Counted from the first letter of the stretch, positions 6,499 through 15,084 are shown. The stretch: 64,000 bases of DNA from Arthrobacter bambusae (GCF_022606295.1 NZ_JAHHZS010000006.1:1-64000), one strand, 5' to 3'. Numbers and translations: made by a program. Notes: generated from the letters alone by a model not told the origin.

Positions 6499-8010
6499 TT
6501 ATTGCAGGGGCTGTGCCCCCGGCCCGTCGCTTGCTGCGACCAGCGGCATAGCCGACGGTCGGTAACGCCGCCGCTTGACCGCCCCTATGGCTGTGTCGAG
6601 GATGATGAAAGCCAGCAGGCTCCAGCCCAGCAGCGGCAGGAGCAACCCTAGGGCGACCATCACGGTGAGCGCGGCGAGGACGCCCGCCCAGTGTGCGCGC
6701 AGGAATGCCCCGCGGGGTGCGGGACGGCCGAGGGCCCAGTTGCCGCCGCGGGTTGGGCGGCGCTTCCACCACATCACATATCCCCAGACGACCATGGCGG
6801 CCAATCCGACGGCCACGGCGAGCAGGAGAAGCTGGTTCGGGAGCCCGAAGAGCAGTCCCATGTGCGCGGCGATGGTCCACCGGGTGAGTTTGGCGGCCGG
6901 GCTGAAGTCGTTGAAGTCAGCCCTGCTGGTGATCGTGCCCGTGGAGGGGTCGATTGCGACGGCGCTGGCAGTGCCTGGCCATTCCCTGCCTGCTTCGGTC
7001 ACGGTCCAGGCCGTGCCCGGCTTGGCCGGGGGTTTGATGTCGATCAGCGGGGCGGTGATGATGTCGGCCCGGGCAATCCGGGCGACATTGTCGTACAGGG
7101 CCGGGTCGATGGCTGGCGCGGCGGACGGCGGGCCGGCGGCTCCGTGGCCGGCGTGCTCACCGGCAGGCGCTGAGGCCGTTCCTGTCAGTGCGGTGGAGAT
7201 CGTGGGTGTAGCCCAGCCCAGTGCGGTGCGCAGGGTCCCGATGTTGGCCCCGGCGTTCGCGGACCAGGTCAGGCCCGTCGCCGAGAGGAACACGAAGGCA
7301 ACGAGCAGGACGGTGCCTGTGGTGCCGTGCAACCAGAGCAACCGGGCACGCCCGGACGCCGGGCGCGGCTTCGACGCACCTGCTTTCTTGGCGGTGGCCC
7401 GGCGGCGGCGGATCCTGTCGATCCACAGCAGCAGGCCTCCGAGGGCGATCACCCAGAGCCAGGACGCCGCCAGTTCACTGTAGACCCGCCCTGGCTCGCC
7501 GAGGCCGAGGGAACGGTGGAGATTGTCTATCCAGGTACGCAGGGGCAACGCCCCGCTGCTGCCATAGGTCGGCAGGTCGCCGCGGATTTCAGCCGTGCCG
7601 GGATCAACGAACAGTGTCCGGTACTGGGAATCACCCAGGCTCGAGTCCGCGAAAAGGACCCGTGTGGTGTCCTCAGGCCCAGGGGCCGGGCGGACGGTCA
7701 CCGGGGCGGCACCGCCAACATGTTCGACGGCGGCCTCCACCTGGGCGGAGAGCGGCAAGGGGTGGGTAACGGCCGGGACGTGCAGCTCCCGGGCATAGAT
7801 GACCGGTTCGAGTTGCGGGGTCATGGCGTACAGGCCGCCAGTGACGGCGGCGACGAGCAGGAACGGCCCGGCAAGGATCCCGGCGTAGAAGTGGATCCGG
7901 AGCAGGAAGGCCCGGAACCAGCCACGATCCATCCCCGGACGGGGCAGATCCGGCCCGGTTTGGGGCGGCGTGGTTCGTGCCCCGGCAGGGGGCTTGGTCA
8001 AAAGGGTCAT
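6499..8010 (-). CDS. PepSY-associated transmembrane (PiuB-like) protein
   Basis: A 503-residue membrane protein starting at the ATG at 8010 (an upstream extension to 8109 is of non-coding character). It has an N-terminal helix opening RAFLLRIHFYAGILAGPFLL, two extracytoplasmic PepSY-type regions, a second helix around SWLWVIALGGLLLWIDR, a third in TGTVLLVAFVFLSATGL, and two C-terminal helices. RIHFYAG and LLWLHGTTG are the usual histidine-bearing helix starts of PepSY_TM proteins, which are linked to iron or other metal and electron handling. The periplasmic loop contains the stretch GEHAGHGA. It lies in a run with YcnI and CopC, so a copper or haem role is plausible. Confidence 0.85.
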   Translation of the reverse strand: MTLLTKPPAGARTTPPQTGPDLPRPGMDRGWFRAFLLRIHFYAGILAGPFLLVAAVTGGLYAMTPQLEPVIYARELHVPAVTHPLPLSAQVEAAVEHVGGAAPVTVRPAPGPEDTTRVLFADSSLGDSQYRTLFVDPGTAEIRGDLPTYGSSGALPLRTWIDNLHRSLGLGEPGRVYSELAASWLWVIALGGLLLWIDRIRRRRATAKKAGASKPRPASGRARLLWLHGTTGTVLLVAFVFLSATGLTWSANAGANIGTLRTALGWATPTISTALTGTASAPAGEHAGHGAAGPPSAAPAIDPALYDNVARIARADIITAPLIDIKPPAKPGTAWTVTEAGREWPGTASAVAIDPSTGTITSRADFNDFSPAAKLTRWTIAAHMGLLFGLPNQLLLLAVAVGLAAMVVWGYVMWWKRRPTRGGNWALGRPAPRGAFLRAHWAGVLAALTVMVALGLLLPLLGWSLLAFIILDTAIGAVKRRRYRPSAMPLVAASDGPGAQPLQ

Positions 8011-8107
8011 GGGTTTTGGTCTTTCAGGAGTTTTGGCAGGCGGCGCAGGGCACGCCTGGGTGCCGCGCCGCTGTCCGCGGGCGGTTGTAGGCCAGATGTT
8101 TGGAGAC

Positions 8108-8153
8108 AACCCGAAGGGACCCGTGCCGGTGGTCCGGCACGGGTTGCTTCGGG
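8108..8153 (-). terminator. Hairpin terminator downstream of YcnI gene
   Basis: Inner arms ACCCGTGCCGG (8119-8129) and its complement (8134-8144) are extended by an outer CCCGAAG/CTTCGGG stem. It lies just after the minus-strand ycnI stop and before the PepSY start, so the two genes probably have separate transcripts. Confidence 0.6.
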
Positions 8154-8169
8154 TGCGTCTGGTGGCGGG

Positions 8170-8916
8170 TTAGTTGCTCTTGGCCGGGCGGGTGCGGGCC
8201 AGCGCGGTGACTCCTGCGGCCAGGCCGATCAGGCCGGCGGCGAGGCCGTACCAGCCGGCCGTGGATCCGCCGTCGCCGGATGCTTTTGCCGCCGCGGGTG
8301 CCGCGGCCGCCGGGGTGGCTGCCGGGGTCGCCGAGGCCGAGGACGTGGAGGCCATCGCGGCGTCATCGCTGGCGGTGGTCACGAACGAGGGGGCCGGGTG
8401 CGCGGGCTCGGGCTGGCCCTCGACGGTCTTCTCGTCCCACTTCACGACAGTGCCGTCCGTGTAGGTCTGGGTCGCGGGCAGCGTCACGGTGGTGCCGGCG
8501 TCGGGCAGGATACCCACGGAGATCGAGAACGTCTGGTATTCGTTCTGCCCGATCTGGTGTGCTGCGTCGGAAGTCCATACCACCGACGTGACGGCCTTGG
8601 TCACGGTGGTGCCGGCAACGGTGACCGGTTTTGGCAGCGTGCTCGTCACGAGCTGGGACGTCCAGCCTTCGACGGGCTTCACGGAAACCGCGTTGAACGG
8701 AGTGTCCGTGGGAAGTGACACTTCGAGTTTGTTGGTCTTGGCGGTGGGCGATTCATTGGGGACGCTGAAGGTCAGGTGCGTGGAGCCGCCGGCTGCGGGG
8801 TCGTCCGGGTCGACGTGGACGTGCGCGGAGGCGGCGGAGACGCCGAAGGCGAGCAGCCCGGCGGCCATCGTGGCGGCGCAGGCGGTCTTGAGGGTACGAC
8901 GGAAGGAGGTCTTCAT
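8170..8916 (-). CDS. YcnI family (DUF1775) exported copper-associated protein
   Basis: A 248-residue protein. A signal peptide (KTSFRRTLKTACAATMAAGL to ASA) is followed immediately by HVHVDPDDPAAGG. The new N-terminal histidine after signal cleavage is the copper-binding brace residue of YcnI. The DUF1775 beta domain spans about residues 32-180. An Ala/Ser/Thr/Pro-rich linker leads to a C-terminal transmembrane helix and the basic end RTRPAKSN, giving a cell-surface anchored protein. The start at 8916 is set by the signal peptide. In other bacteria ycnI sits with copC/copD, and here CopC is two genes upstream. Confidence 0.9.
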   Translation of the reverse strand: MKTSFRRTLKTACAATMAAGLLAFGVSAASAHVHVDPDDPAAGGSTHLTFSVPNESPTAKTNKLEVSLPTDTPFNAVSVKPVEGWTSQLVTSTLPKPVTVAGTTVTKAVTSVVWTSDAAHQIGQNEYQTFSISVGILPDAGTTVTLPATQTYTDGTVVKWDEKTVEGQPEPAHPAPSFVTTASDDAAMASTSSASATPAATPAAAAPAAAKASGDGGSTAGWYGLAAGLIGLAAGVTALARTRPAKSN

Positions 8917-9028
8917 GGCAAGGGTGCCTTTCACAAAAAACGGTCTGGGACCCGGCCGGGACTGTGTCCGGCCGGCATAAGCAGCAGTTCTGCCGCCCGG
9001 TCCCTGCCCGTATATGAAAGGGTGGGTT

Positions 9029-9637
9029 TCAGGCGGCGGACACCAACGCCGGCGGGCCCCGCCGGGACGGCAGTCGAAGTCCCAGACGATCCACGGGTAG
9101 AACGGCAGGCACGAAGGACGGTCCTGGAAGCCGCGGCGTTTGGATGGCAGGCGCCTCGGGCAGCTGGACGAGGGGGCGCAGCCAAGCCGCCAGCGCCGAA
9201 AGCGCATGTTCACCGCGGGCAAGCACCAGCGCGGTCACCAGTGTCGCCACCGCGTGGGCGGCGAACATCTGCCACCCGCTTTGGTCCGCGGGGGTGGCAG
9301 CGGCAGCACCGAACGCTTCCGGGGGCAGTGCGGCGGGCGCATGTCCGGCGTGGCCGGATGCTGGCGGCACGCCTGGGGCAGCCCCGTCGGACAGTGCGTG
9401 GAAGGCCCAGTGAAGCCAGGCTTGTCCGGCGCCGAGGATCGCGGCGAGGACGGGCATCGACAAGCGGAAGCGCGTGAACACGGCGACCGGGAGCACCGTC
9501 AACGCGCACAGCGCCGCCAGAATGGCAGGCTCGGGCAGGCGACCGCCGCCAGCAAGGTGCCCACCCGCGGCCAGGCCCAGGATGAGGGAGCCGATCACCC
9601 CGGTGCGGAGGATCCGGAAAGAAGCACGCGTCGTCAT
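9029..9637 (-). CDS. Polytopic membrane protein with His-containing loop, unknown function
   Basis: A 202-residue protein with about four hydrophobic helices (ILGLAAGGHLAGG, LAALCALTVLPVAVF, PVLAAILGAGQAWLHWAFHAL and AAHAVATLVTALVLA). A loop reads SGHAGHAPAALP, and conserved-looking His residues lie within helices. AAAGGA precedes the ATG. It is sandwiched between YcnI and CopC on the same strand, suggesting a membrane partner in copper acquisition in the CopD position, but it is shorter than CopD (about 290 or more residues) and I do not recognise a named domain. Confidence 0.65.
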   Translation of the reverse strand: MTTRASFRILRTGVIGSLILGLAAGGHLAGGGRLPEPAILAALCALTVLPVAVFTRFRLSMPVLAAILGAGQAWLHWAFHALSDGAAPGVPPASGHAGHAPAALPPEAFGAAAATPADQSGWQMFAAHAVATLVTALVLARGEHALSALAAWLRPLVQLPEAPAIQTPRLPGPSFVPAVLPVDRLGLRLPSRRGPPALVSAA

Positions 9638-9743
9638 CGGCGGTCCTTTCCGGGTTCACAAGTCAGTGCGGGATTCCCCAAAATTCTACGGTCGCCCCGG
9701 TGCCTGGGCGTCAACGGGATCAATCATGACAAGCCAGGTGGTC

Positions 9744-10337
9744 CTACCCGTCGTCCCCCGACTCGTCCGCTGGTTCGTTGCCTGTTTCATTCCCGGAGAG
9801 GCGGCGGCGCACATACATGCCTCCAGCCAGCAGTCCGGCCGCCAGCACACCCGCCACTACTACGGCCACCGGCCAGGGAAAGCCGGTGGACCCGGCAGGC
9901 TCGGGAACCGCGCCTGGGCTCGCCGACCCCGCAGTGGCGCCCGGCCCCGCCGTGAAGGTGAAGGACCCCTCGATCGGATGCGTATCCGAGGACACAATCC
10001 GCCAAACCACGGTATACCGCCCGGGAGGAGCGTCGGCCTTCACGGCCTGCGAGACAAGGTTGTCCACGATCGACACCGGCCCGTCGGCCTGGTTCGTCCC
10101 GTTCGCGTCCTTGACCAGGATCTGGGAACCGAGCGCGATCGGCGTGTTGTTGAACGTCAACCGCACCACGGACGGAACCGTCGCAACCACCGACCCGTTC
10201 GCCGGTTCCGTACCCTCAAGCACGTCATGCGCAAAGGCCGATGACACCGGCGACAAAGCAAGAACCCCCAACAGTCCCACCAGGAAGAAGCCCGCTAACG
10301 CCCGCGGCAACCGCCCGGCACGGTATCGAGCGCCCAT
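9744..10337 (-). CDS. CopC domain copper-binding protein, membrane anchored
   Basis: A 197-residue protein. The signal peptide ends SSAFAHDVLEGTEPANGS, so cleavage exposes a His at or near the N-terminus, the copper(II) ligand of CopC. The CopC beta-barrel continues with VRLTFNNTPIALGSQ and ends around SSDTHPIEGSFTF, where DxH supplies the other ligands. A Pro/Ala linker and one C-terminal transmembrane helix follow. The start at 10337 has GGAGG six bases upstream; an upstream in-frame TTG does not. Same strand and neighbourhood as the YcnI gene. Confidence 0.92.
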   Translation of the reverse strand: MGARYRAGRLPRALAGFFLVGLLGVLALSPVSSAFAHDVLEGTEPANGSVVATVPSVVRLTFNNTPIALGSQILVKDANGTNQADGPVSIVDNLVSQAVKADAPPGRYTVVWRIVSSDTHPIEGSFTFTAGPGATAGSASPGAVPEPAGSTGFPWPVAVVVAGVLAAGLLAGGMYVRRRLSGNETGNEPADESGDDG

Positions 10338-10576
10338 GCCCAACCTCCTCCATCACCGACCCACAATTTCTACCCAGTGTGGAACGAAATGGGCGTTGAC
10401 GGGCAGTGCGTGCATCAGCGTGACAACATCCCGGACACCGGGCGAGGCGACGTTCCCGGAAAGTGTTCCTTCGGAAGCGTCTTCGCGAGGTATATAAAAC
10501 CAACCTCGGACGGTTCATGCACAGGACCGTGTCGAGTCAACTTCTCCTCCGGTGTCCGTTGTGACCGGCCCGTTGC
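10338..10576. other. Intergenic region upstream of CopC gene
   Basis: About 240 bp between the copC start and the fur-family stop, both on the minus strand. It has a somewhat AT-richer patch (TATATAAAACC near 10492) that could be the copC promoter. No gene seen. Confidence 0.35.
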
Positions 10577-10978
10577 TCATCGGGCGTCCTGTGTGCTGCA
10601 GAGTGCACAGAGGCCGAAGACATCCCAGGCGGGGTCCGCCTGGACGAAACCCCGTTCTGCGGCAGCCGTGCGGAGGGCAGCGTCGGCTTCCGTGAGCTCC
10701 AGTTCGACGGTCCGGCCACAGGAACGGCACACGAGGTGGTGATGGATTCCCTCGGGCGAGTGGCAGGTGTGGTAGAGGGTGGTGCCGTCGGGTCCGTGGA
10801 GCACATCGGCGAGCCCTGCTTCGCAGAGTCCGGCGAGATTCCGGTAGACGGTGGAGAGGCCGATCGGTGTGCCCTGCTGCTCAAGGATCCGATGCAGGGC
10901 CTGGGCGCTCAGGTATCCTTCCCGCCCCTCCAGTGCCGCTCGCACGGCCTCCTGCTTGCGGGTCTTTCGTCTATTCAC
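10577..10978 (-). CDS. Fur-family metal-responsive repressor, Zur-like
   Basis: A 133-residue regulator with the Fur winged helix (KQEAVRAALEG through IGLSTVYRNLAGLCEAGL) and a dimerisation domain carrying HSPEGIHHHLVCRSCG and a C-terminal GLCALC, the two CxxC pairs of the structural zinc site. I start at the GTG at 10978. The longer frame begins with a TTG inside the Zur-like box. The gene is divergent from the metal ABC importer, and the operator at 11039-11059 lies between them. Zinc is the likeliest signal, but Mn is possible because of the importer's ligand set. Confidence 0.88.
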   Translation of the reverse strand: MNRRKTRKQEAVRAALEGREGYLSAQALHRILEQQGTPIGLSTVYRNLAGLCEAGLADVLHGPDGTTLYHTCHSPEGIHHHLVCRSCGRTVELELTEADAALRTAAAERGFVQADPAWDVFGLCALCSTQDAR

Positions 10979-11038
10979 GGCCGCGACGCCCCCTTCCGTG
11001 CGCTCCGGCCCCCCGACCGAAGGGCGGTTCAGTTCGAT

Positions 11039-11059
11039 TGACAATGATAACCATTCTCA
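11039..11059. promoter_or_regulatory. Zur-like operator between fur-family gene and metal importer
   Basis: TGACAATGATAACCATTCTCA is close to a 21-bp dyad: TGA-N-AATG, 5 bp, CATT-N-TCA. This is the AT-rich inverted repeat typical of Zur boxes in GC-rich actinobacteria. Centred about 70 bp before both start codons, it could repress both directions. Confidence 0.8.
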
Positions 11060-11117
11060 TGTAACTAGTTGAGTGTAAGGCACACACCGGCCCCCAGCCC
11101 CGAAGAATGGACCCCTG

Positions 11118-12056
11118 ATGTACCGTCGATTTCCCTCTGCTATTTTTGTTGCCGCCCTCGCGGCGATCGCCCTTGCCGGCTGCGGCACGGGGGCGTCCGC
11201 TTCGTCTCCGGCCACCGGGAGTTCTGCCGCGTCGGTCCAGGTGATTCCCGTGGCTGCCAGCACGGATGCGTGGGGAAGTATCCTTTCGGAACTCGGGGGG
11301 ACACACGTGCAGGCGACCTCGATCATCAACAACCCGGACACGGACCCCCACGCCTACGAGCCCACCCCGGCAGACGCGCGCACGATCGCGGCCTCCAAGG
11401 TTTTTGTTGAGAACGGGATCGGCTACGACAGCTGGGCGGCAAAGGCCGTGGCCGCGAACCCCACCGCCGACCGATCCGTGGTGGAGGTGGGGGCGGTGAC
11501 CGGCACCCCGGATGACGGCAACCCGCACCAGTGGTACGCACCGGAGAGCGTGGGCAAGGTCGCGGACGCGATCACTGCGGCACTGAAGAAGGCCGATCCG
11601 TCGAGCGCGGCCTACTTCGACGCCCAGCGGGCCGATTTCGATTCAAAGGCACTGGCGGATTACCACGCCACGATCGCCGAGATCAAGGCAAAGTACGCCG
11701 GAACGCCGGTCGGGGCGAGCGAGAGCATCTTTGCTCCGATGGCATCCGCGCTTGGGCTGAACCTCATCACACCGGCGAGCTTCCTGAAGGCCATCAGCGA
11801 GGGGACGGACCCTTCGCCGGCAGATCTGGCGACGATCAAGTCCCAGATCACGGGCAAGCAGCTGAAGGTATACGTGTTCAACAGCCAGAACTCCACTCCC
11901 GACGTCGCCGCGCAGGTCGACGCGGCCAAGGCGGCCGGTATCCCGGTCAGCGCAGTCACCGAGACCCTGAGCCCCAAGGGCGCCACCTTCCAGGACTGGC
12001 AGACAACGCAACTCAAGGCCCTTGAGACGGCGCTAGCGCAGGCCACCGGGAAATGA
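11118..12056 (+). CDS. Zn/Mn ABC transporter substrate-binding lipoprotein
   Basis: A 312-residue lipoprotein (lipobox LAGC, Cys22) of the cluster A-I metal-binding family. Ligand positions can be read: His78 (DTDPHAYEP), His137 (GNPHQWY), Glu202 (GASESIF) and Glu282 (VTETLSPKG). Zinc-specific ZnuA proteins usually have a third His and often a His-rich loop, and both are missing here; a His-His-Glu-acidic set is the pattern of manganese binders such as PsaA. It heads a four-gene operon; its stop overlaps the ATPase start (ATGA). The Zur-like box upstream argues for zinc, so the metal is unresolved. Confidence 0.9.
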   Translation: MYRRFPSAIFVAALAAIALAGCGTGASASSPATGSSAASVQVIPVAASTDAWGSILSELGGTHVQATSIINNPDTDPHAYEPTPADARTIAASKVFVENGIGYDSWAAKAVAANPTADRSVVEVGAVTGTPDDGNPHQWYAPESVGKVADAITAALKKADPSSAAYFDAQRADFDSKALADYHATIAEIKAKYAGTPVGASESIFAPMASALGLNLITPASFLKAISEGTDPSPADLATIKSQITGKQLKVYVFNSQNSTPDVAAQVDAAKAAGIPVSAVTETLSPKGATFQDWQTTQLKALETALAQATGK

Positions 12057-12886
12057 CAGATGAACCGGCGGTCCGCTTCCGCGGCGCGGCCGCTGCGGTC
12101 GGGGGCCGAACCGTCTGGACCGGCGTCGATTTCACGGTCGACGCTGGCCAGTTCGTGGCCGTCCTCGGACCCAACGGGGCCGGGAAGTCGACCTTGCTGA
12201 AGGCCATCCTCGGCCTGGTCCCGGTCAGCTCCGGAACCATCACCGTCTTCGGCAGGAAGCCGGGGCAGGACCGGTCCAGGACCGGCTACCTGCCCCAGCG
12301 GCACGCATTCGGATCGTCCGTGCGCATTCGCGGGACCGACATCGTGCGCCTGGGCCTGGACGGCGAACGCTGGGGCACCCCCCTTCCAGGCTGGCTCCGG
12401 GGCTCCAAGGGCCGCGGGGCCACAGCGCGGGTCAAGGAAGCCATCCGGGTCGTCGGCGCCGAGAGCTACGCCAACCGGCCGATCGGCCAGTGTTCCGGCG
12501 GCGAGCAGCAGCGGCTGCTCATCGCCCAAGCCCTCGTACGCCGCCCGGAGCTGCTGGTTCTGGACGAGCCTCTAGACTCCCTGGACGTCACCAACCAAAG
12601 GTCCGTCAGCGCCCTCATCCAAGGCGTGTGCCGCAGCAAAGGTGTCACTGTGATGATGGTCGCCCACGATGTGAACCCGATCCTTCCCTACCTCGACCAG
12701 GTGGTCTACCTCGGTCACGGCAGCGCAATCACCGGCACCCCCGAGCAAGTGATCACGCCCGAGGCCCTGACCACCCTCTACAACACACCGGTAGACGTCC
12801 TGCGCGACCGGGCGGGCCGGCTTGTCGTCATCGGCCAGCCCGACGCCCCTCCCGAACACCCCCACGGCCCGCAGGTGCATACATGA
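12053..12886 (+). CDS. Metal ABC transporter ATP-binding protein
   Basis: A 277-residue ATPase. Walker A is GPNGAGKST, the signature is CSGGEQQR, Walker B is LLVLDEPLDSLD and the H-loop is MMVAHD. The stretch after Walker A matches ZnuC/MntB-type ATPases of metal importers. It energises uptake of the metal delivered by the upstream lipoprotein. Starts and stops overlap by ATGA with both neighbours, giving one transcript with the two permeases. Confidence 0.93.
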   Translation: MTDEPAVRFRGAAAAVGGRTVWTGVDFTVDAGQFVAVLGPNGAGKSTLLKAILGLVPVSSGTITVFGRKPGQDRSRTGYLPQRHAFGSSVRIRGTDIVRLGLDGERWGTPLPGWLRGSKGRGATARVKEAIRVVGAESYANRPIGQCSGGEQQRLLIAQALVRRPELLVLDEPLDSLDVTNQRSVSALIQGVCRSKGVTVMMVAHDVNPILPYLDQVVYLGHGSAITGTPEQVITPEALTTLYNTPVDVLRDRAGRLVVIGQPDAPPEHPHGPQVHT

Positions 12887-13773
12887 ATCCCGCAGGCTTC
12901 CTCGCGGAGCTCTTCGCCTACCCCTTCATGGTCAACGCGTTCCAGGCCGGCACCATCGTGGCCGTCGCGGCCGGAGCCATAGGCTGGTTCATGGTCCAGA
13001 GACGGCAATCATTCGCCGGCCACACCCTGGCCGTCATCGGATTCCCCGGAGCCGCAGGAGCGACGCTGCTTGGCCTGAGCCCGGCGGTTGGATACTTCGT
13101 GGCCTGCATCGGCGGCGCGATGGTCATTGCTGCGCTTCCGGCCACCGGCCGGGCCGGGAGCGAGCTCGGAGGCGCCAGCGAGGAATCAGCAGCCATCGGC
13201 ACAGTCCAGGCCTTCGCCCTGGCTTGCGGGTTCCTCTTCGTCAGCCTCTACAAGGGCTTCCTGGGCGGCCTGAACAACCTCCTCTTCGGAACCATCACCG
13301 GGGTCACTACCGGCCAGGTGACCCTGCTCGCCGGCGCGGGCCTCGTGAGCCTCGCGGTCCTGGCAAGCATCGCCCGGCCACTGCTCTTCTCTTCGATCGA
13401 CCCAGCCATCGCCGGGTCACGCGGTGTCCCCGTCCGGGCGGTCTCGGCCGCTTTCCTCGTCCTCCTGGGAGTCGCCGCGGCCGGCACCAGCCAAGTCACC
13501 GGGAGCCTTCTCGTGTTCGCCCTGCTCGTCGCCCCCGCAGCCACCGCAACCCGGCTCACTGCCAGGCCGGTTCTAGGGATCGCCCTCTCGATCGTGATCG
13601 CCCTGGCCGCAACCTGGGCAGGGGAAGCGATCGCATACTTCTCCCTGTATCCCATCGGGTTCTGGGTTGCCTCCCTGGCCTTCGCCGCCTTCGTGGCAGC
13701 CAGTGCCTGGCAGGCAGCCCGCGAGCACCGGGGCCGCCGCCGGGCTCTCTCCAACGCGGGGGTGTGGGCGTGA
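12883..13773 (+). CDS. Metal ABC transporter permease, first subunit
   Basis: A 296-residue polytopic protein of the ABC-3 family with eight or more hydrophobic helices. It begins FLAELFAYPFMVNAFQAG and carries the family's RRQSFAGHTLAVIGFPGAAGA coupling region and AGTSQVTGSLLVFALLVAPAA. It differs enough from the next permease that the two probably form a heterodimer and are not a recent duplication. ATGA overlap with the ATPase gene; its TGA overlaps the next GTG. Confidence 0.92.
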   Translation: MNPAGFLAELFAYPFMVNAFQAGTIVAVAAGAIGWFMVQRRQSFAGHTLAVIGFPGAAGATLLGLSPAVGYFVACIGGAMVIAALPATGRAGSELGGASEESAAIGTVQAFALACGFLFVSLYKGFLGGLNNLLFGTITGVTTGQVTLLAGAGLVSLAVLASIARPLLFSSIDPAIAGSRGVPVRAVSAAFLVLLGVAAAGTSQVTGSLLVFALLVAPAATATRLTARPVLGIALSIVIALAATWAGEAIAYFSLYPIGFWVASLAFAAFVAASAWQAAREHRGRRRALSNAGVWA

Positions 13774-14702
13774 CCGGCATCGCGACCCTCGGCACCGGAG
13801 CGTGGATACTCTCCCAGCCCTTCATGCAGAACGCCTTCATCGCCGGGACCGCGGTGGCCCTGCTAGCGGGGCTCGTCGGGCATTTCGTGGTCCTCCGAGG
13901 ACAAGTATTCGCCGGCGACGCGCTCTCCCACGTCGCCTACACCGGAGCCCTCGCCGCCCTCGCCGCAGGCCTGGACCTACGCCTCGGACTGTTCACCGCG
14001 ACGATCGGGATCGGGTTCGCCCTCGGCCTGTTCGGCGGACGCGGAGCATCCGACGACGTCGTCATCGGCACGACCTTTGCCTGGATCCTCGGACTCGGGG
14101 TGTTCTTTCTCTCGATCTACACCACCCGGAGCAGCACGAGCGACAGCACCGCGAACGTAAAGGTCCTCTTCGGCTCGATCCTGGGCATCAGTTCCGCCGC
14201 AGCCCAGTCCGAGGCGTGGACAGCGGCAGGCCTGATCCTGGTGCTGCTCGCCATCGCCAGGCCCCTGCTCTTCGCCTCCCTCGATCCCGCCGGGGCCTCG
14301 GCACGAGGGATCCCCGTGCGGTTCCTCGGCCCTTTTTTCCTAGCCCTCCTCGGCGCGACAGCGGCAACGGCCAGCCAGCTCGTCGGCGCGCTCCTGGTCT
14401 TCGGTCTCCTCGCCGCTCCCCCTGCGGCAGCCCGCAAGCTGACAGACCGGCCATGGACCGGCTTCTGGCTCTCCGGCGCCCTTGCCGTTGCCGCCGTGTG
14501 GGCCGGGCTGGCACTCGCCTACTGGGTGCCCGCGTTGCCCTCCAGCTTCACCATCACAGGTGCAGCTTCGCTCGAATACGCCATCGCGGCAGCAGCATCC
14601 TGGATCCTCTCGCGCCGCTCGCCCATCCCGGCGTCGCCGGATTCCTCGAACCCCGAAGCCAGGCAGGACGCCGGCGAGACAATCGGCTCCCGACACCAGT
14701 AG
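13770..14702 (+). CDS. Metal ABC transporter permease, second subunit
   Basis: A 310-residue ABC-3 family permease starting with a GTG that overlaps the previous stop. Family landmarks are FMQNAFIAGTAVALLAGLVG, LRGQVFAGDALSHVAYTGA and ATASQLVGALLVFGLLAAPPA. The C-terminal tail is polar. Here the coupling region reads GDALSHVAYTG, the canonical ZnuB/MntC form, whereas the first permease has GHTLAVIGFPG. Two different permeases in one operon imply an asymmetric channel. Confidence 0.92.
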   Translation: MTGIATLGTGAWILSQPFMQNAFIAGTAVALLAGLVGHFVVLRGQVFAGDALSHVAYTGALAALAAGLDLRLGLFTATIGIGFALGLFGGRGASDDVVIGTTFAWILGLGVFFLSIYTTRSSTSDSTANVKVLFGSILGISSAAAQSEAWTAAGLILVLLAIARPLLFASLDPAGASARGIPVRFLGPFFLALLGATAATASQLVGALLVFGLLAAPPAAARKLTDRPWTGFWLSGALAVAAVWAGLALAYWVPALPSSFTITGAASLEYAIAAAASWILSRRSPIPASPDSSNPEARQDAGETIGSRHQ

Positions 14703-14769
14703 CGTGTCGCTTGGTGTCTGGGTTTGGGGGGGGTCCTCGAGCCCTGCGCGGAAACCGTTGCCCTCTGGC

Positions 14770-14785
14770 ATAAGAACATGCTTAT
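14770..14785. promoter_or_regulatory. ATAAG-N6-CTTAT operator of the SmtB-like gene
   Basis: An inverted repeat ATAAGAACATGCTTAT lies 9 bp before the start codon of the ArsR/SmtB gene, followed by AT-rich TATATCTTTATAT. Short AT-rich dyads adjoining the start are typical ArsR/SmtB autoregulatory sites. The leader is so short that a leaderless or near-leaderless mRNA is possible. Confidence 0.6.
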
Positions 14786-14793
14786 ATCTTTAT

Positions 14794-15084
14794 ATGGGTC
14801 CAGACGAGGAGTCCCTTGCCGGGGCGGCAGAGCTGTTCAAAGCTCTGTCGGCCACATCGCGGCTTCTCATCCTGTCCGCGCTTGCCCACGAGCCCTCGTC
14901 CGTAAGCGCACTGACTGAGGCGACAAAGTTGTCTCAGCCCTTGGTCTCCCAGCATCTGCGGTTGCTCCGGGGGGTCAACCTGGTCACGGCATCCAGGTCC
15001 GGGCGCGAAACGATTTACTCCCTGACCGACCATCACGTGGCCCACGTCATCCAAGACGCCATCACACACAGCCAGGAACGCTAG
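14794..15084 (+). CDS. ArsR/SmtB family zinc-type sensor repressor
   Basis: A 96-residue winged-helix repressor. The recognition region is LSQPLVSQHLRLLRGVNLV. The last helix carries Asp79, His81, His92 and Glu95. This is exactly the D-x-H-(10)-H-(2)-E/H spacing of the alpha-5 zinc site of SmtB/CzrA proteins, where metal bridging across the dimer releases DNA. There are no Cys residues, which excludes the ArsR/CadC thiol sites. It should repress itself and the His-rich protein 37 bp downstream until zinc (or a similar ion) is in excess. Confidence 0.88.
   Translation: MGPDEESLAGAAELFKALSATSRLLILSALAHEPSSVSALTEATKLSQPLVSQHLRLLRGVNLVTASRSGRETIYSLTDHHVAHVIQDAITHSQER

Noticed and set aside
12822..14702. 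Long plus-strand frames overlapping the metal permease genes
   Set aside because: Translations are Arg/Pro-rich and unlike proteins; the permease frames have clear membrane helices, correct overlaps and family motifs.
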